Of a stretch of 64,000 bases of DNA, positions 48,741-60,850 are shown piece by piece (within the stretch, counting starts at the first letter, position 1; each line of letters begins with the position of its first letter). The stretch lies in NCBI GenBank assembly GCA_902806565.1, contig CADCXA010000003.1, positions 434,001 to 498,000 on the forward strand. Direction: 5' to 3'. The DNA is from Hypoxylon rubiginosum (lineage: Eukaryota; Ascomycota; Sordariomycetes; Xylariales; Hypoxylaceae). Below the pieces are notes generated by a model, which was not told the origin of the DNA, did no database searches, and saw only the letters and a list, made by a program, of their open reading frames with translations. The position numbers and the translations under genes were made by a program.

Positions 48741-50006
48741 GTTGGATTAAAGATCAGCCAGAGCAGCATGCGAGACATCCCATCACGACGCCTAGGAGCT
48801 GAGAGCTGAGAGCTGGGAGATGGGAGTTGGCGACGAAATACTCGTTGGAAAGAATAAAAATTATTGATGGGTCTGAAATCATAACTTAAGTCAAGTCCCC
48901 AAGTCCCACCCGTTGTTTGCTTGTAACTAGGTCCACGTATTGTAGACTTTGTCGATCAGACGTGCTGTAACCTGTAACGATAATTTGCGTTGGCCGTGGG
49001 GAAACCAAAGGGAGATACTTTGGGTACGTACCTAGGTAGCGCGTAAGTAGGGGGCTTATCCTACCTAACCGTTTAAGCTATTTTCCCTTTTCTCTATTCC
49101 CTTTGGCTGTGCTGTGGTTATCGCTCTGGCCTAAACTTCCCCCGCGTCGGGCATGGGCATGCCGCATAGGTCATTGCTTGTGACGTGATAACCCGATAAA
49201 CCTACAAAGGCCGTATACCTTATCGATTCTTATCAGCTACAGCTACTTTAAGGTATGGATGTAACTTTTACAATTATTTATATCAGAGATACATCCTATA
49301 TAAAAAATGTCTTACTACAAATATACTACCGATTATAGTAATACATATGCAACGTCCACCTCACCCTCTATGTAAGTTACTCGTAAGACTGAAGCTCAAA
49401 AAAGACCACGATAACTTGACTCTCGTATGACGAGAATGGGCATATAAACAAAACCGCTTAGTTCCGGCTGTGTAGCATCACAATTATAACTTAGAAATCT
49501 TGTTTATGATATATTATTCATGTAGTCCGTAGTTCCTAGCGTATAGCTTTTAATGCCCGGAGCATTATCTCATAGTAAATTCAAAGGCCAGGTAGGACTA
49601 AAAATCAGCGCAAACCATTTTGCACACTCCTACATAAAAAGGGTATGTAAGTACTCTAGAGTCTCTCGTAAATGTAGCATCTGGGACCATGCTACCCATA
49701 TGCAGAACCTAAAGAAAGTGGCCTATCGTGCCATGTCAGCATCAATAGCTCTCGATATCTTCTCCAAGACCGCTTAGCCTAACCTTGTCTCTGGTACTAT
49801 CCGGGCTCCGGTCTTTCTCAACGATGCCAATGCAATGCAGTGCAATGCTATCCCTTGTCTACATAATTCAGTCAGTCAATATATCGGTAGTACGGCTAAG
49901 GTCATATGCAAATCTGACCCAGCCGCCCGCGACGAATATTGTGTTCGCGTCTAGTCCAAGGCCTCGAGTCCAACCTCGTCTTGAAAATAAGCCAGACTCT
50001 TAGGCC
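48741..50006. other. intergenic region, LDB17 promoter side
   Basis: No gene recognised. Contains a TACCTAGGTA palindrome (49029–49038). The right part is the 3' region of MSN5. Confidence 0.45.
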
Positions 50007-53000
50007 TCAAGAATCGAAGAGGTTGGCAACGCCTTCCAAATTGTCTGCGTTTCCATCTTGGCCACCCCCCGTTCGTAACGTCTCGTCATTCGGCGCAGGC
50101 GCGGACGCAGGCGCCGTCATGAACTGCTGGGCCATTTTACTGCGTGATGGCCTCTTTGCCGACGAAGGCTTGGCCATAGGGACTCCGATGCTCTTGCTTA
50201 GCTTGCCCATCTCCGACACGCTCACACCTTTAAGATCACCCAACAGCTGGAGGATGACCGTCCGCTGGACACGAGGGGTAGATGCCTTCCTACACATATA
50301 CTCGATGGCGTTATCAACGTCAGTCTCCCTCATATTCGGGAGCGATACTAGCACGTTTCGAGCTGTTGGCGTATGGACCCTGTAAGCCAGCAATATTGTG
50401 GCAATGAAATAGGCGAATTCTTTCTGCAGCTCGACGAAATACGGCTCATGGATAGACGTGATGCAGGCCTTCATGACGTCCGAGCATATATACTCTCGGA
50501 CAGCGGCTGCAGTACTTGGGGGTATCGTCGCTCCGTCAGGCGGCTTTTGCTTGGCATCGTCTTCGAGTAACTGATTGAGCTCTGCAGTGGCAAAATCCAG
50601 GATCATAGACCGGAATACCTTCAGCACTACACTACAGCATCGAGAGTCGTGCCAGCGTAGAGCGTGGGTGCAGAAGATCAGGAGGGGCTCCACGATAGAG
50701 GGATCCGTTAAACAAAACTGCCGGAGTGTAGGATACTCGTTCTCGTCTTCCAACTTTCCCGACCCTCGAATCCGCATCTTGGGGTCTATTCCACGTCAGC
50801 GCGCTGTTCACCGTGACAAATGTGCCAATTGGAAACTTACTCTTCCGAGCTGGGTCTAAGAAGCCCGCCACCATCATCACAGATGCATGAGTAAGCTGCC
50901 TCAGGATACTCTCCGCCTTCATCTCCTCAGTCAGAGTGTCTCCTCCTGCTTCTACCACTTGCTGTTGATCGAGCTGCATCCACTCCGAGTTGATCCGAGT
51001 ATCCATCTGTTGGCAGCATGCCGCCAGAAGTGGAGGGAGGAACTGATCACGTACATGGACTGGACAGCCGTGGACTAGATGCCTGACCAGGTTAAGGACG
51101 TTGATCAATTGATGGGCCGAAAGACTGAAGGAATCGGCGAGAAGAGCGTGAGCCAATGGTCCTGGAAGCTCACCAAGCCAGAACTGCTTGTCCATATGCG
51201 ACATCACGTAAATAATCGCATAGCACGACTCCCGGACGAACCGTATGGATCCCCTGATAGTCGAAGCAAGTCCTTCCAGCGTATGCTTTTTATCCAGTAC
51301 GCGAGCATAAAATTCATCTTTAGTCCCTTCGGAAATGCCAGCTTGCCAGAATCGATCGGTGAGAACCCGGTCGACAATCGATCTCATTTCGGGAGGCAAT
51401 CCTGTCCAGTTACTAGAGACGTGAGAGGCGTGCGCATGACTTGATACCATGTTAGCTCAGACAGTAGTGCATAAAGAGAACCTGCTTCATTACCTTAAAA
51501 ACTTTAGGAGTTCCGGTAAGATTACAGGAACTCCTTTCTCCCACAAGGCACACGCGACCTCAAAAAGGCCGTCGCCAGGATATATCTGGTCATCAGCTGA
51601 GCAAGACAGGAATGATTTCGTCGACCGGAGAGGAAGAATCTGCGTGTATTAGCAAATATTTATATATAAAAAGGTGGTGGAATTGCTAACGGTCAGGCGC
51701 TCTTCGAGCTGGGCTTGCAGGGCCTGCCCCTCGGCATCGAGTTCTACGGAACCCCAATCCGAGATATTCTGCATCTGCTTGTGGGCTAAATAGCTCTGTG
51801 CTTTATCAAGCGCCATGAGTTCGCAGAAGCCCGAATATGACGATAGGGCCTGTTTCAGACCGTTGTCTTGCCACTGTGCTATCACCGGATCAAGAAAACC
51901 TTCTAATATCTTGGTCTGCGTGGCGGTCTTGTGTAACTGTACGGAACGATGGCTAGTGTTGTTAGCAGCTTCTATACAACCCGCGTTAGTCGTATTCTAA
52001 GACTTACATTATAGTGAATAGGAACGTCTGGTAACTGATTTGACGCTTCTCATCCAGCGTTCCTGAACTGATCATTTCGTTCACCTTTCCCTCTATCTGA
52101 TCATAAACCACCTTAAAACGAAGTCAGTCTATAGCTGGATATACCAGGACAAATGGATACGTGTCTTACGAGTAGCTCGTTCGGCATGTTGATGGCCAGT
52201 CTTTGTAACTCAATCATACTCTCGGCCTGCAACTCCTTAATCGCGTCCGTATATACCTTGTGTTCAGGCTGCGTGGCTGGCCAAGTCACAAGAATGTACT
52301 CCAGTACTTTCAGCATGCAGCTCGGTTTCTTATTCAGAGCCGTGGTGGAGAAAGCAACGAGAAGTTGCAGAAGCCTTTTTCGTATGAGGGGATCCTACAT
52401 CAGTCAGCCAATATCCACGGGATATCAACATTCGACGCCTTACCTCGAATCTCATCGCCAGTAAACGATCGAACCAGGGCTCCATGCTTTCTGTCAAAGC
52501 ATCGTCCTAGAAAATATTAGCAAGAGTCCTACAGCCAACCAAGATTCACGCATGCTAACCTCTTGACGACCCTTATCATTAAGGCTTTCTGGTTGCGTAT
52601 CTAGGAGCGTTACTCGCCACTTACTAAGGCCCTTTAAAGCCGACTCGATAACCGTCACCTGAGCGTCGACGCGGAGAATAGGTTCGGACGTTTTTGAATA
52701 ACTCGCCACTGCTGGGAGTCAGTATAGGAACTTCACTAGACTTGATATCACGTACTATCGAAGGCCGAGCCGCCGTCGTAGAGATGCTGGAGGAGGCTTT
52801 CTGTCTGGCCGAGAATGTGCCCCATGGCGTCGGTTGTTTTCCGACTGACGATGCCCTCGATTACTTGGGAGCTATAGCGTCTATAGTTGCCGAGAAAGGC
52901 ATGGCGCTCCGGGATAGTATCTGTATCTTCTAGCAGAAATTGGAACGTAGGATCCTGGGTATCTTCGGGAAAGCTTTCATATCTAACCAACCTCGAGCTG

Positions 53001-54364
53001 CAGCACTCCAAGAGTGGTCCAACGAATGCAGGGAGATCTGCAATATTAGGTCCAAGGGACCGGTTGTTTAAGAGTCGGGTCCATGTCACTAGCACAGGGA
53101 TTGAGACCACCAGGCTTCGGCTCTGCGTGACTGAGAGGAGCAGTTGCAGGAACCCTTGGAAATCGATACGGTCCGGATCGTTTGGCAAAACTCTGAAGCG
53201 TCGATCCATATAAGTACCCAAGAACGAAATTACCTCGGACAGCTTCTTAGAGAATTGATACTTATCATCGTCGATCTCTTCCGGGTCGACCACTGACCAC
53301 TCAACCAGCTGCCTGAATAGGTCGACATATCTGCGACCATATAGCGGGACAACAAGGTCTAGGAATTCCTTGTCGACAAAGCCCGTGCGGTTATATAGTG
53401 AATGTATAGCCTCTAAAGATGCCTTTGGCAGTTGGGTTAGCTGGAATCGGTACAAATACGTGATCAGAAGGTGGCTTACCTTCTGGACTTCAATGTGAGA
53501 AGCTCGAAGGCCTTCACACATGACCGGCACGCACTCAGTAGCAGTGACAGCACTGGGCACTACCCAGGGCATCAAGGAGTATAGTACGGCAAGCGCTCGG
53601 AGGGCACAGCTCCGCAGCTCTACGTTATGTTGTACGTCACCCGATAAGCAGTGACTCAGGAGGTTCGTGATCCTTGCCAACCAGCCCTCGTCGCCATATC
53701 TAACATCGGGGCCGGCCTCTCGGTTTGGGAAAGTGTCTACTAGGACCGCAGCGGGTGTGAAGATTTCGACGGATGCTTTGCTAAGAATACCCTCTCGAAC
53801 AGCCACTACGGGGTCATCACCATTGAAAATGTCGTCGGAGAGCATCTCTAGAATGGACAGGACAAGCTCTTTGTGGACTGCAGAGTTGGGCACCTCCCAC
53901 AGGCGGACCAGCAGCGCGTCCATGTCCATCCACTCGGCGACCCAACTTCTCTTTGCAGCTTCTACCCATAACACAGCGATCTTGCTTCGGAGATATACCG
54001 GGTCGTCTCCAGATATGTTTTCGGCGAGCACGAGGACGCAGCCGCGCAACGCTTCTGTTTGTTCTTGGGGATACTGACCCCATTTGTGCTTGAGTACATT
54101 CTCGAGGAGGGAGAGTGCATAGTGTCTAACTACGGGAGACTGGGTCTTGTCGTTGGCGAGATGGAACCCGTAGAAGGAGGATTTTTCGTCATTCTTGACA
54201 TCCTCGAGAAACAGCTGGGCATCTTTACGAGCGTCGTTGGAGGAGTAAGGGTTATGAACGACCTCGAGGGCCTGGTGAATCTTGGGAAGAATGTCCATAT
54301 TGCCATTCTCTATGCCTACGCCGCCCGGTCCCATAATTCCATTGATCGGGGTTTGCGCAGCCAT
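50007..54364 (-). CDS. MSN5: karyopherin Msn5 (exportin-5 family)
   Basis: Importin-β-family transport receptor; yeast Msn5 exports phosphoproteins such as Far1 and Crz1 and imports RPA. Nine exons: 54364–52756, 52708–52560, 52506–52444, 52394–52170, 52111–52008, 51952–51691, 51639–51494, 51412–50841 and 50785–50007, giving 1302 residues, somewhat longer than the yeast protein. The first exon carries the N-terminal HEAT array: LEVVHNPYSSNDARKDAQ, then HYALSLLENVLKHKW, the importin-β/exportin-1-like signature. The exon chain then follows the exportin-5 solenoid with blocks such as FLFTIIHRSV and LPPEMRSIVDRVL. Three donors are off-consensus (GTTAGC twice, GTAATG), but every junction keeps phase. 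The C-terminal tail is Ala/Pro/Ser-rich and ends NLEGVANLFDS, which I recall from other ascomycete Msn5 proteins. Confidence 0.92.
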
Positions 54365-54432
54365 CGTGGAGGGTTGGAGTTAGGTACGCGCAGTTGGTCG
54401 ATCTTAGGAGGGGTGGGCTCGGGGAGCTGGAA

Positions 54433-54466
54433 GCTGGAGCTGGAGCTGGAGCTGGAGCTGGAGCTG
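54433..54466. repeat. GCTGGA hexanucleotide repeat
   Basis: Five perfect tandem GCTGGA units plus a partial one, about 70 bases upstream of the MSN5 start codon, probably in its 5' leader. Confidence 0.9.
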
Positions 54467-54757
54467 TCGGTCAAAACCGCTGCCTTAGGTGTGAATCATG
54501 AAGGTGGTGTGTGGTCAGAGTAGGCAGGAAGAGGGATAAGTGAAACCGGTGTAGATTGAGAAAGGGTTCGGTTTCGGGTTGGGGTTCAGCAAACAAGAAA
54601 CGGGACGAAGAAACGGAAGGGATTGGAATTGAGATGTTTCTTGTCGAGTAACGAGTACGAGTAAGAAGGTAAAAGGTCGCAGGTAGCGAGTTGCAAGTTG
54701 CAAGTTGTACGTTGCACAGTCTGGATGCGCTAAGGACTAAGGCGTGGCTAAGGCGTG

Positions 54758-54838
54758 GTCGTGTTCTTGCGTGTTCTTGCGTGTGTCTTGTGTCTTGTGT
54801 CCTGTGTCCCGCGTCTTTGCGTCCTGTGTCTTGCGTCG
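54758..54838. repeat. degenerate GTGTCTT/GCGTGTTCTT minisatellite
   Basis: About 80 bases of imperfect 7–10-base units (GTGTTCTTGC twice, then GTGTCTT, GTGTCCT, GCGTCTT, GCGTCCT variants), about 400 bases upstream of MSN5. Confidence 0.8.
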
Positions 54839-55637
54839 CCCGCAAAAAGTAATAAATGTTGCTTCAGCTCAAGCGCAAGAAAGCAGGTGGCATGGTTCGC
54901 ACGCGACGATTGGAAGATGCAAGGTGCGAGGTGCGACCTTAAAAGCCTGTACCTAGTACGAACGGTGCACACAATTTTTGTATGGGCGATAAATGTACCT
55001 AGGTACCAATTGTACAATGTTATTTTATAGTGTCTGAGGTCCCCATTCTTCTACCCGCTCTTTTCGCTCTTATCGCCCTTATCACGGGTACGATACCGAT
55101 ATATTACAATAGGTACTATGTAGGTACCTAACGTAGCAACACAAATAATCTCCACTCGCCGGGGTTAATTGCCGCCGCAAGTGACAGGCCAATTAACCGC
55201 TAGAATCCAAGCTTGAAACCCCTGTTCTAGAAGAACTAGAACAATTCCAAACACGCCCTACGGCGCCTTACCATTCCCATTTATTAAAGTACCTCTCTGA
55301 CAACTGCTAAAATGTTCCACAGCAGATAAGACCGCATTTCCAGGTATTGAGCATACTAATCATCACATACAAAGATAAATTTTCACAGACGAGTCTTTAT
55401 CATAGTCTATGCTTAACTCCTCTTCTAGCAGATCAGATCAAGTGTGAAGGTAGTGGATGTAAGTAAGTACGGATACGGGTTGGGTTGTGCAAGATAAGTC
55501 TAGCAGCTCATATATACCCAAGATGCATCAGATACTACCACAATATATACAATTTTCCAATATTTACCTTGATAGAACAATACGCTTGTCAAGTGTGGGT
55601 GATATAAATTGTCATATTCATTGCAACAGCTAACTAC

Positions 55638-56984
55638 CTAGGTATAGAGATGCTCGTCATGTTCATAACCCCATAGGCACAATAACCTATCATAGAAGCT
55701 CGTTGACACGCACCGTAGTTTTCCTCCTCCTACTTCGGACCCGGGCTGGAAGTCGCTGCCATAATTCATGCTCTTATGCTCCTCAAATCGACCGAGCACT
55801 TTAATCTCGCAAAGCCCGGTATCAGTATTACCCGCGACTTGGAGCATCCGTGATCCCGCATGCATGCATGACGCAAGAATCATGGCTGCCCACCGCTGCT
55901 GGTGACCCGTTTCTAACTTGACCAGTCTGAGCCTCCATACTCCTCCTTGTAGGTTCTGCTCCGCTAGTAATCTAGGCCCGTAAGGGGGCATATCTCTGAC
56001 CTGATCATTGATGGAATATACTCTTATATGGTCATCATAACTTCCCGTGAGAACCACAGATGAGCCCTCTGAAAGCAAAGAGCCTAATGGCAGGATAGCA
56101 ATGACACCTGCTCCGTGACCTTTGATAGTTATTGCAGGATACGGTGTTTCGATCAAGTCGTCAAAATCGCCGACTTGAGCAGAATTGTACTCACAACATG
56201 TGACAAGTAGTTTCGAGTCGTCACCTCCAGAGTATATAGGGAACACCTCCAAGTCTCTCGTTGATGAATCGGCCATAGCCGAGTTGGGCTTCCTCGGCAT
56301 GGATGGCGAGAATGCCACCGTCCAGGCTTCGAGAGTATGAGTCATCACCGGTTCTGCTCTTGCCTGAGAGACATTCCAAGCCGCGTCGACATGTAGGATG
56401 TAGACCTGATAGTCGGACGTGGTAACTGCAAGGAGGCTAGGAATATGTGGATGCCACGCGCAGGACAGGAAGAGGATTCCTTCATCGTCGCCAAGTGGTC
56501 TATGGGTATTGATCTCCTCCAGTGATGTTGGGGACCCATCTGAAACTGAGAACTTGAAAAATGAAAGTGTTCCAGTACTAGAAACGACAGCTATCACGCT
56601 ACCCTTCGTTTCCCAAAGGGGGTGGAAATGAAGGTCAAGGATAGCAGAGGGGTACAGGACGGTTTGTACATGAGTTCTGTCCCATGGTGAATTTGGCTAT
56701 CGGGATAAAACAGTAGCGACAAGATAGGTGGCTTACATCTCCGCAGTGGCTGTCAACTGGAATATGACGAGGCTGCCATTCCGATTTTGGACGTGCTTCT
56801 TCGTCTGTTGTTGCTCTTCGTCTTCAAGGGGAACTTGAACGGCGGATTCGTCTTCTTCTTTCTGCAAGTTATATGTGCCAACAATAAAATATTCTGGATG
56901 AGCCGGACAAAATTCGATACAACTTGGAGGAAGATCTAATGTTAAGGATCGCAGTGGTGCGATGCTGCGTCCTTGGGTGGCCAT
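55638..56984 (-). CDS. DPH7: diphthine methylesterase, WD-repeat protein Dph7/Rrt2
   Basis: Dph7 demethylates methylated diphthine on elongation factor 2, before the last amidation step of diphthamide synthesis. Exons 56984–56737 and 56676–55638, 428 residues, with phase-consistent junction (acceptor at 56677–56678). A WD40 propeller is visible through repeats such as LFLSCAWHPHIPSLLAVTTSDYQVYIL, KLLVTCCEYN (partial), VVLTGSYDDHIRVYS and CVSTSFYDRLLCLWGY. The GSYDDHIR and STSFYD/CLW blocks are what I associate with the Dph7 family. An acidic/Gln-rich loop (EDEEQQQTKKH) lies before the intron. The start is the MATQGRS methionine; the upstream frame has only a GTG. The stop codon lies inside a TACCTAGGTA palindrome. 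It is divergent from the DUF1917 gene. Confidence 0.9.
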
Positions 56985-57653
56985 GACGATCTTCTCGGCG
57001 AGTAGGTAATCCACGAAAGATATGGTGTCTATTGATATCGGCGATTTATGACGTATATCATGAGGAATTGAGCGTTATCTTGCTATCGCGATATAAGAAT
57101 CATCACGATCCTTGAATCGTTGTGCCTTTGCTTTTGCTTTTTTTTTTCCACAAGTCCAATTTGATGTTGCTTTTTTTGGTACCGAACACTTGACCGGGGT
57201 GGGGAAAGTGGAAAAAGGGGGCGCGGCGGCTCGGAGTGGTTCCCGCTTGTGTGGGTCCTGTATTAGCGGAGCCTTATCACTGGAGCTTCAACTTTTAGCG
57301 CTCCCTCGAGCGCCCGAGCGCCTGGTTCCAGCATTTGCTCTTACCAGGGGGGTAAGTGGAGGGTAACAACCAGAAGAACGTCAGTACAGGCTCATATGGC
57401 AAGGCCCCTGGTCTCTCGCGACTGCCACAATGGTTCGAGTCAGACTACACCGATACATACTTTTTGACCGGTCTCCAAGACTTCTGAGAAGTCATTTCCT
57501 TCCTTTACAACATTTTCATTCTTGTATCTGGGTTTAATTTGTTGAAACACTCCCATTCTCTCACTTCTCATCTCTTAGTAGTATCGCCCAAGTCTTTAGT
57601 AGGTTGGTCTGGCTAGTATACGATAGCCTACCTTCAATACTCGAAATGCCACC
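56985..57653. promoter_or_regulatory. divergent DPH7–DUF1917 promoter region
   Basis: 669 bases between divergent start codons. Includes a T-rich run at about 57127–57150, often seen as a nucleosome-depleted poly(dT) promoter element. No gene recognised. Confidence 0.45.
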
Positions 57654-58730
57654 ATGAGTTCCGACGATTCTGATTTCTATGGTAAATATACCCCCTGTCC
57701 ATCTCAAGCTAGTCCTAAAACTTAACATTACAACCCCAGGTGATGATGATGTGATGATAGAGCTCAAGGCGAGAGTGAAAGAGTTCGACGTCCATGGCTG
57801 GTGGGACGAATTCGCGGCTATGGATACGCCTTTGAAGCTCCAAGCTCGAAAGAAGGCAGTGGTGGACGTATCACATTTACATAATCCCTACGCCGGTATG
57901 AAGTACGCCTGGCAACTCACCGAGACCGTCGAAGACTTCTTAGCACGAATGCCACCCGCAACAACGGATCAGACCCCAGACAGCCCTTGGATTTGGGTGT
58001 GCAATCCGTACATCAAGCGCAAAAGGAAGCAAGAAGCCGCCAACCAAATGATACGTGGCGGCGAAGACGAAGCCCCTGAAGAGAAGGGTGCAGACCTAGG
58101 CAGCGTGGTAGAAGGCGGGATGGCGAGGCTGCATTTCGCTTCCGAATTCATCAACTTCTGCAGAAATTCCGGCAATCAACCAGCCATCATCACCCGGGAA
58201 TGCCGAAAAGCGGGCACGGATGCTGCAAAGGACATTCTCGATCTCGCAAAGGCCCATCGCGTGAGGTGCGGCAAGGTGGGTGTCTGACTCGTGTACGGAC
58301 GTTAGATTCCATCTAACGTGGAGAACTAGTGGATGCTCTTCTGTACCGTCCTGCAGGTCAACGAGGTTTGGGAAATAGTTGCCAAAGCCACAGCGAACAA
58401 CGAACTCGGAATTGCCGCTAAGGTTGCGCCACGATCAACTACAGATAAGAGGACGGATCGACTTATATGCGTCTACACCGCCGATTTCTCCGATACGAAA
58501 GACGTCCGGAGGGTTGCCGAGAAGTTGAAGCAGCTCGGACTTATCCAGTCTAATAGAAGACCCCTCTACTACAAGCCAGGTAAGCTTGTGATTCTAATAA
58601 CATTTTCAACCAAGATAATAAGATACTTACTAGACAAGACGTCTACACTTACCTAGGCATAGCACACGGTAACCCGTGGGAGATAAGAGCTTCCATATAT
58701 GATACCACATCTATGCTTAAGAAGGCTTAG
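57654..58730 (+). CDS. DUF1917 / Bles03-family protein
   Basis: Exons 57654–57681, 57740–58275, 58357–58579 and 58639–58730, 292 residues; all phases fit. Family features include the WWDEF-type N-terminal motif, SPWIWVCNPY, a long linker with EDEAPEEKG, then RTDRLICVYTADFSDTKDVRRVAEKL and the terminal YYKPDVYTYLGI…NPWEIRASIYDTT. These match the UPF0696/DUF1917 (Bles03) proteins, which have a fold related to the translation factor eIF4E. The biochemical role is not established. The last exon, KPD…LKKA, is needed to restore the conserved C-terminus and is missed by an unspliced reading. Convergent with NAA30. Confidence 0.85.
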
Positions 58731-59231
58731 TGTCTACCGATCTTGTAGCGCGAGGATTTCACGGGAGAAAAATGAATTAGGAGAGCAAATACGAGAATGG
58801 AGATTACGTGGAGGTTTCCAAGATACTTGGAGTTCGTCGAGGTACCCTTTGCTACCAGATATTCGCTTTCTCGTTCATGATAATAAAGTCTCAAACATAA
58901 ACATAACAGGTATCGGCCAAGATGGAGACGTAACGAGACATAAATGCTTACTTGCTACCCCATATGCCCTTCAACGCCGACAATGCATTTACCCTCTATA
59001 TATCATCATCGTTAAAATACTCGAACATCCCAATTAGCTTCATAAGTATCCTAATGCGCAACCACGCCTCCCAAAGGATAGTCGTAAGCCGATATAGCGG
59101 CTGGCGTATGTGTAGAGCAGTTTCGTACTACGTAGGAAATCGGTTCCTAACCTCTCAAGAGTGACTATGTCTGATGCCTACACTTCGACTTCCAGTCCAA
59201 GTCGCCTTCAAGACCGATAGGTCCTCCGCTC
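58731..59231. other. short intergenic region between convergent genes
   Basis: About 500 bases containing the 3' ends of the DUF1917 gene and NAA30. No gene recognised. Confidence 0.45.
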
Positions 59232-59845
59232 TTAGTCAGGTTGGTGGCTTTGCTCAGAGTCTGTTGACTTCAAGAGCAACACGAGTCTATAGGCGCTGTT
59301 CCCGTTCAAGTAATATCGGTGAAGCTTCTTAGACCTAAGAAAGCCTAGTCGTTCGTATAGCCTCATGGCTGGTATGTTTGTTTCTTCCGTCTCCAGCACG
59401 ATCTCGTCGGCGTTGCGTTCGGCCATCGCATCGATCGCCATCTTTACCAGCGCCGTCGCTATACCGTGACCGCGGAAGGCGGATGAGACTGCGAGCATGG
59501 CTATGTACCCTCGATGGGTCGGGGGCGAATGGGAGGCATGGTGCTCGAGCTTGCAGATGATAACCCCCATTAGGGAATTATCAACTGGGTTGAGTGCCTG
59601 ATTGTAGAACCTCTCATTAGTCGAATACTCTGCATCGTAGAAAGGGATGAGATTTCGACGCCTACCATATAGCACAAGTGAGCCCATTGGTACAAGAAAT
59701 ACCGGTATACATAGATGCTGTAAGGCTCGCTGAGATCCTTCGAGATCAAGGCCCGAATGGCGGGCAGGTATTTCTCCTCTAAGGCATGTTCGTACTGAAT
59801 ATATAGAAGTTCGCCGGGAAGCTCACTGGCGCGGGCTACTTCCAT
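59232..59845 (-). CDS. NAA30: N-terminal acetyltransferase NatC catalytic subunit Naa30 (Mak3)
   Basis: Acetylates N-termini starting Met-Leu/Ile/Phe/Trp on nascent chains, as part of NatC with Naa35 and Naa38. Exons 59845–59666 and 59597–59232, 181 residues, close to yeast Mak3 (176). Motifs in order: ISKDLSEPYSIYVYRYFLYQWAHLCYM (the diagnostic Mak3 N-terminus), VGVI-like strand MGVIICKLE, HRGYIAMLAV, the acetyl-CoA loop RGHGIATALV, LETEETNIPAMRLYERLGF and HRYYLNG. The GTAGGC donor follows CYM and the intron of 68 bases restores the family alignment without gap. It is divergent from LRO1 with 1.0 kb between the starts. Confidence 0.93.
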
Positions 59846-60850
59846 AGCTTTACTGCCAGCTGCATGTGAAGGTACCGAGTTGGAGGCCGAGCGCGGCTAT
59901 CGGAATCGCAGTTGAATTCGGACGGCTTGGCAGAGGTAGACGAGCAAGAGGAGAAAGTTGACAGAAGGATTCAAGCACGGCGCCGGTGAGGAAGAATATG
60001 CGATTAAGAGTTGGTTGAGAGTCGAATTGAGTAAGACAGGTTTAGTTTAAAAGTCCTACCTAGGATGTAGGTCGTTACAGTAATGAATTATCAGACGACA
60101 AGACTAGACGCAAGGATGGCCCGCTTTCACATGCATTGGAGTTATTCCACATGCCGCGCTGGGGCTTTACATGGTACGTGTTATAGAGGCTAGTTGGCTA
60201 TTTGGCTAGCTGAGCTAACCAAACCAGTAATGAACTCCCATGCGAGTCCCGCGGGGTCGGTCACTGCGATCCCGCCTATGGCCCGAGTCATGCCGTTGCA
60301 CCAGGCGATCAAAAGCCCTAGCAGTCTAGGTACCTTTCTAGGTACCTCCTAGGCAGCTAAGCTTGCCGATATATTACTGGCCCAATGCCCTGAAACGTTC
60401 TGAATCATTTCCTATCTGCAACGTTGATTGGCAGTCCAATCAAGCTTCTCCAAGGAGCAAGTAGGTACCTACGTACCCAAGTAGCACATGCTAACGGCCA
60501 GCTAAATCCCAGTTATTGACGTCAATATGTTGCAAATTGTTTCGACACGCTTTCGAATTTTAGCACTTGCAGAAGACGGCGCCGTCAATCAGGTACGATC
60601 CTTCATAGGTGCATGTAGTCCAAATAAGATGCGAAAACTATTACCAAAGAAACCTATTCCGTTCTACATCACGCCATAATATTTCCGAAATCGAGACAAC
60701 ATTGCTGACCTAGCTCTGACCCATTCCATTCGTTCCGTTGGTTCCACGACGCGCACCGCGGCTCCAATCCCGATTTGCTTCTTAATCTGATATCCATCCA
60801 CCTGCTCTCTGCACTTCGTACTTCGTGCCTGGTCATGTAGCCCTGCTCCG
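59846..60850. promoter_or_regulatory. divergent NAA30–LRO1 region
   Basis: 1.0 kb between divergent starts. Contains a cluster of TAGGTACC words (two at about 60326–60350, perfect TAGGTACCTA at 60462–60471). No gene recognised. Confidence 0.45.

Larger units (their letters stand above)
54365..55637. other. intergenic region with simple repeats upstream of MSN5
   Basis: MSN5 promoter and leader plus the 3' region of DPH7. Holds a hexanucleotide repeat (54433–54466), a GTGTCTT-type minisatellite (54758–54838), and palindromes TACCTAGGTA (54996–55005) and TAGGTACCTA (55121–55130). No gene recognised. Confidence 0.5.

Noticed and set aside
57370..57450. GGTTCGAGTC word resembling a tRNA B box
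   Set aside because: Surrounding sequence does not fold into a cloverleaf; it lies in the DPH7–DUF1917 promoter region.
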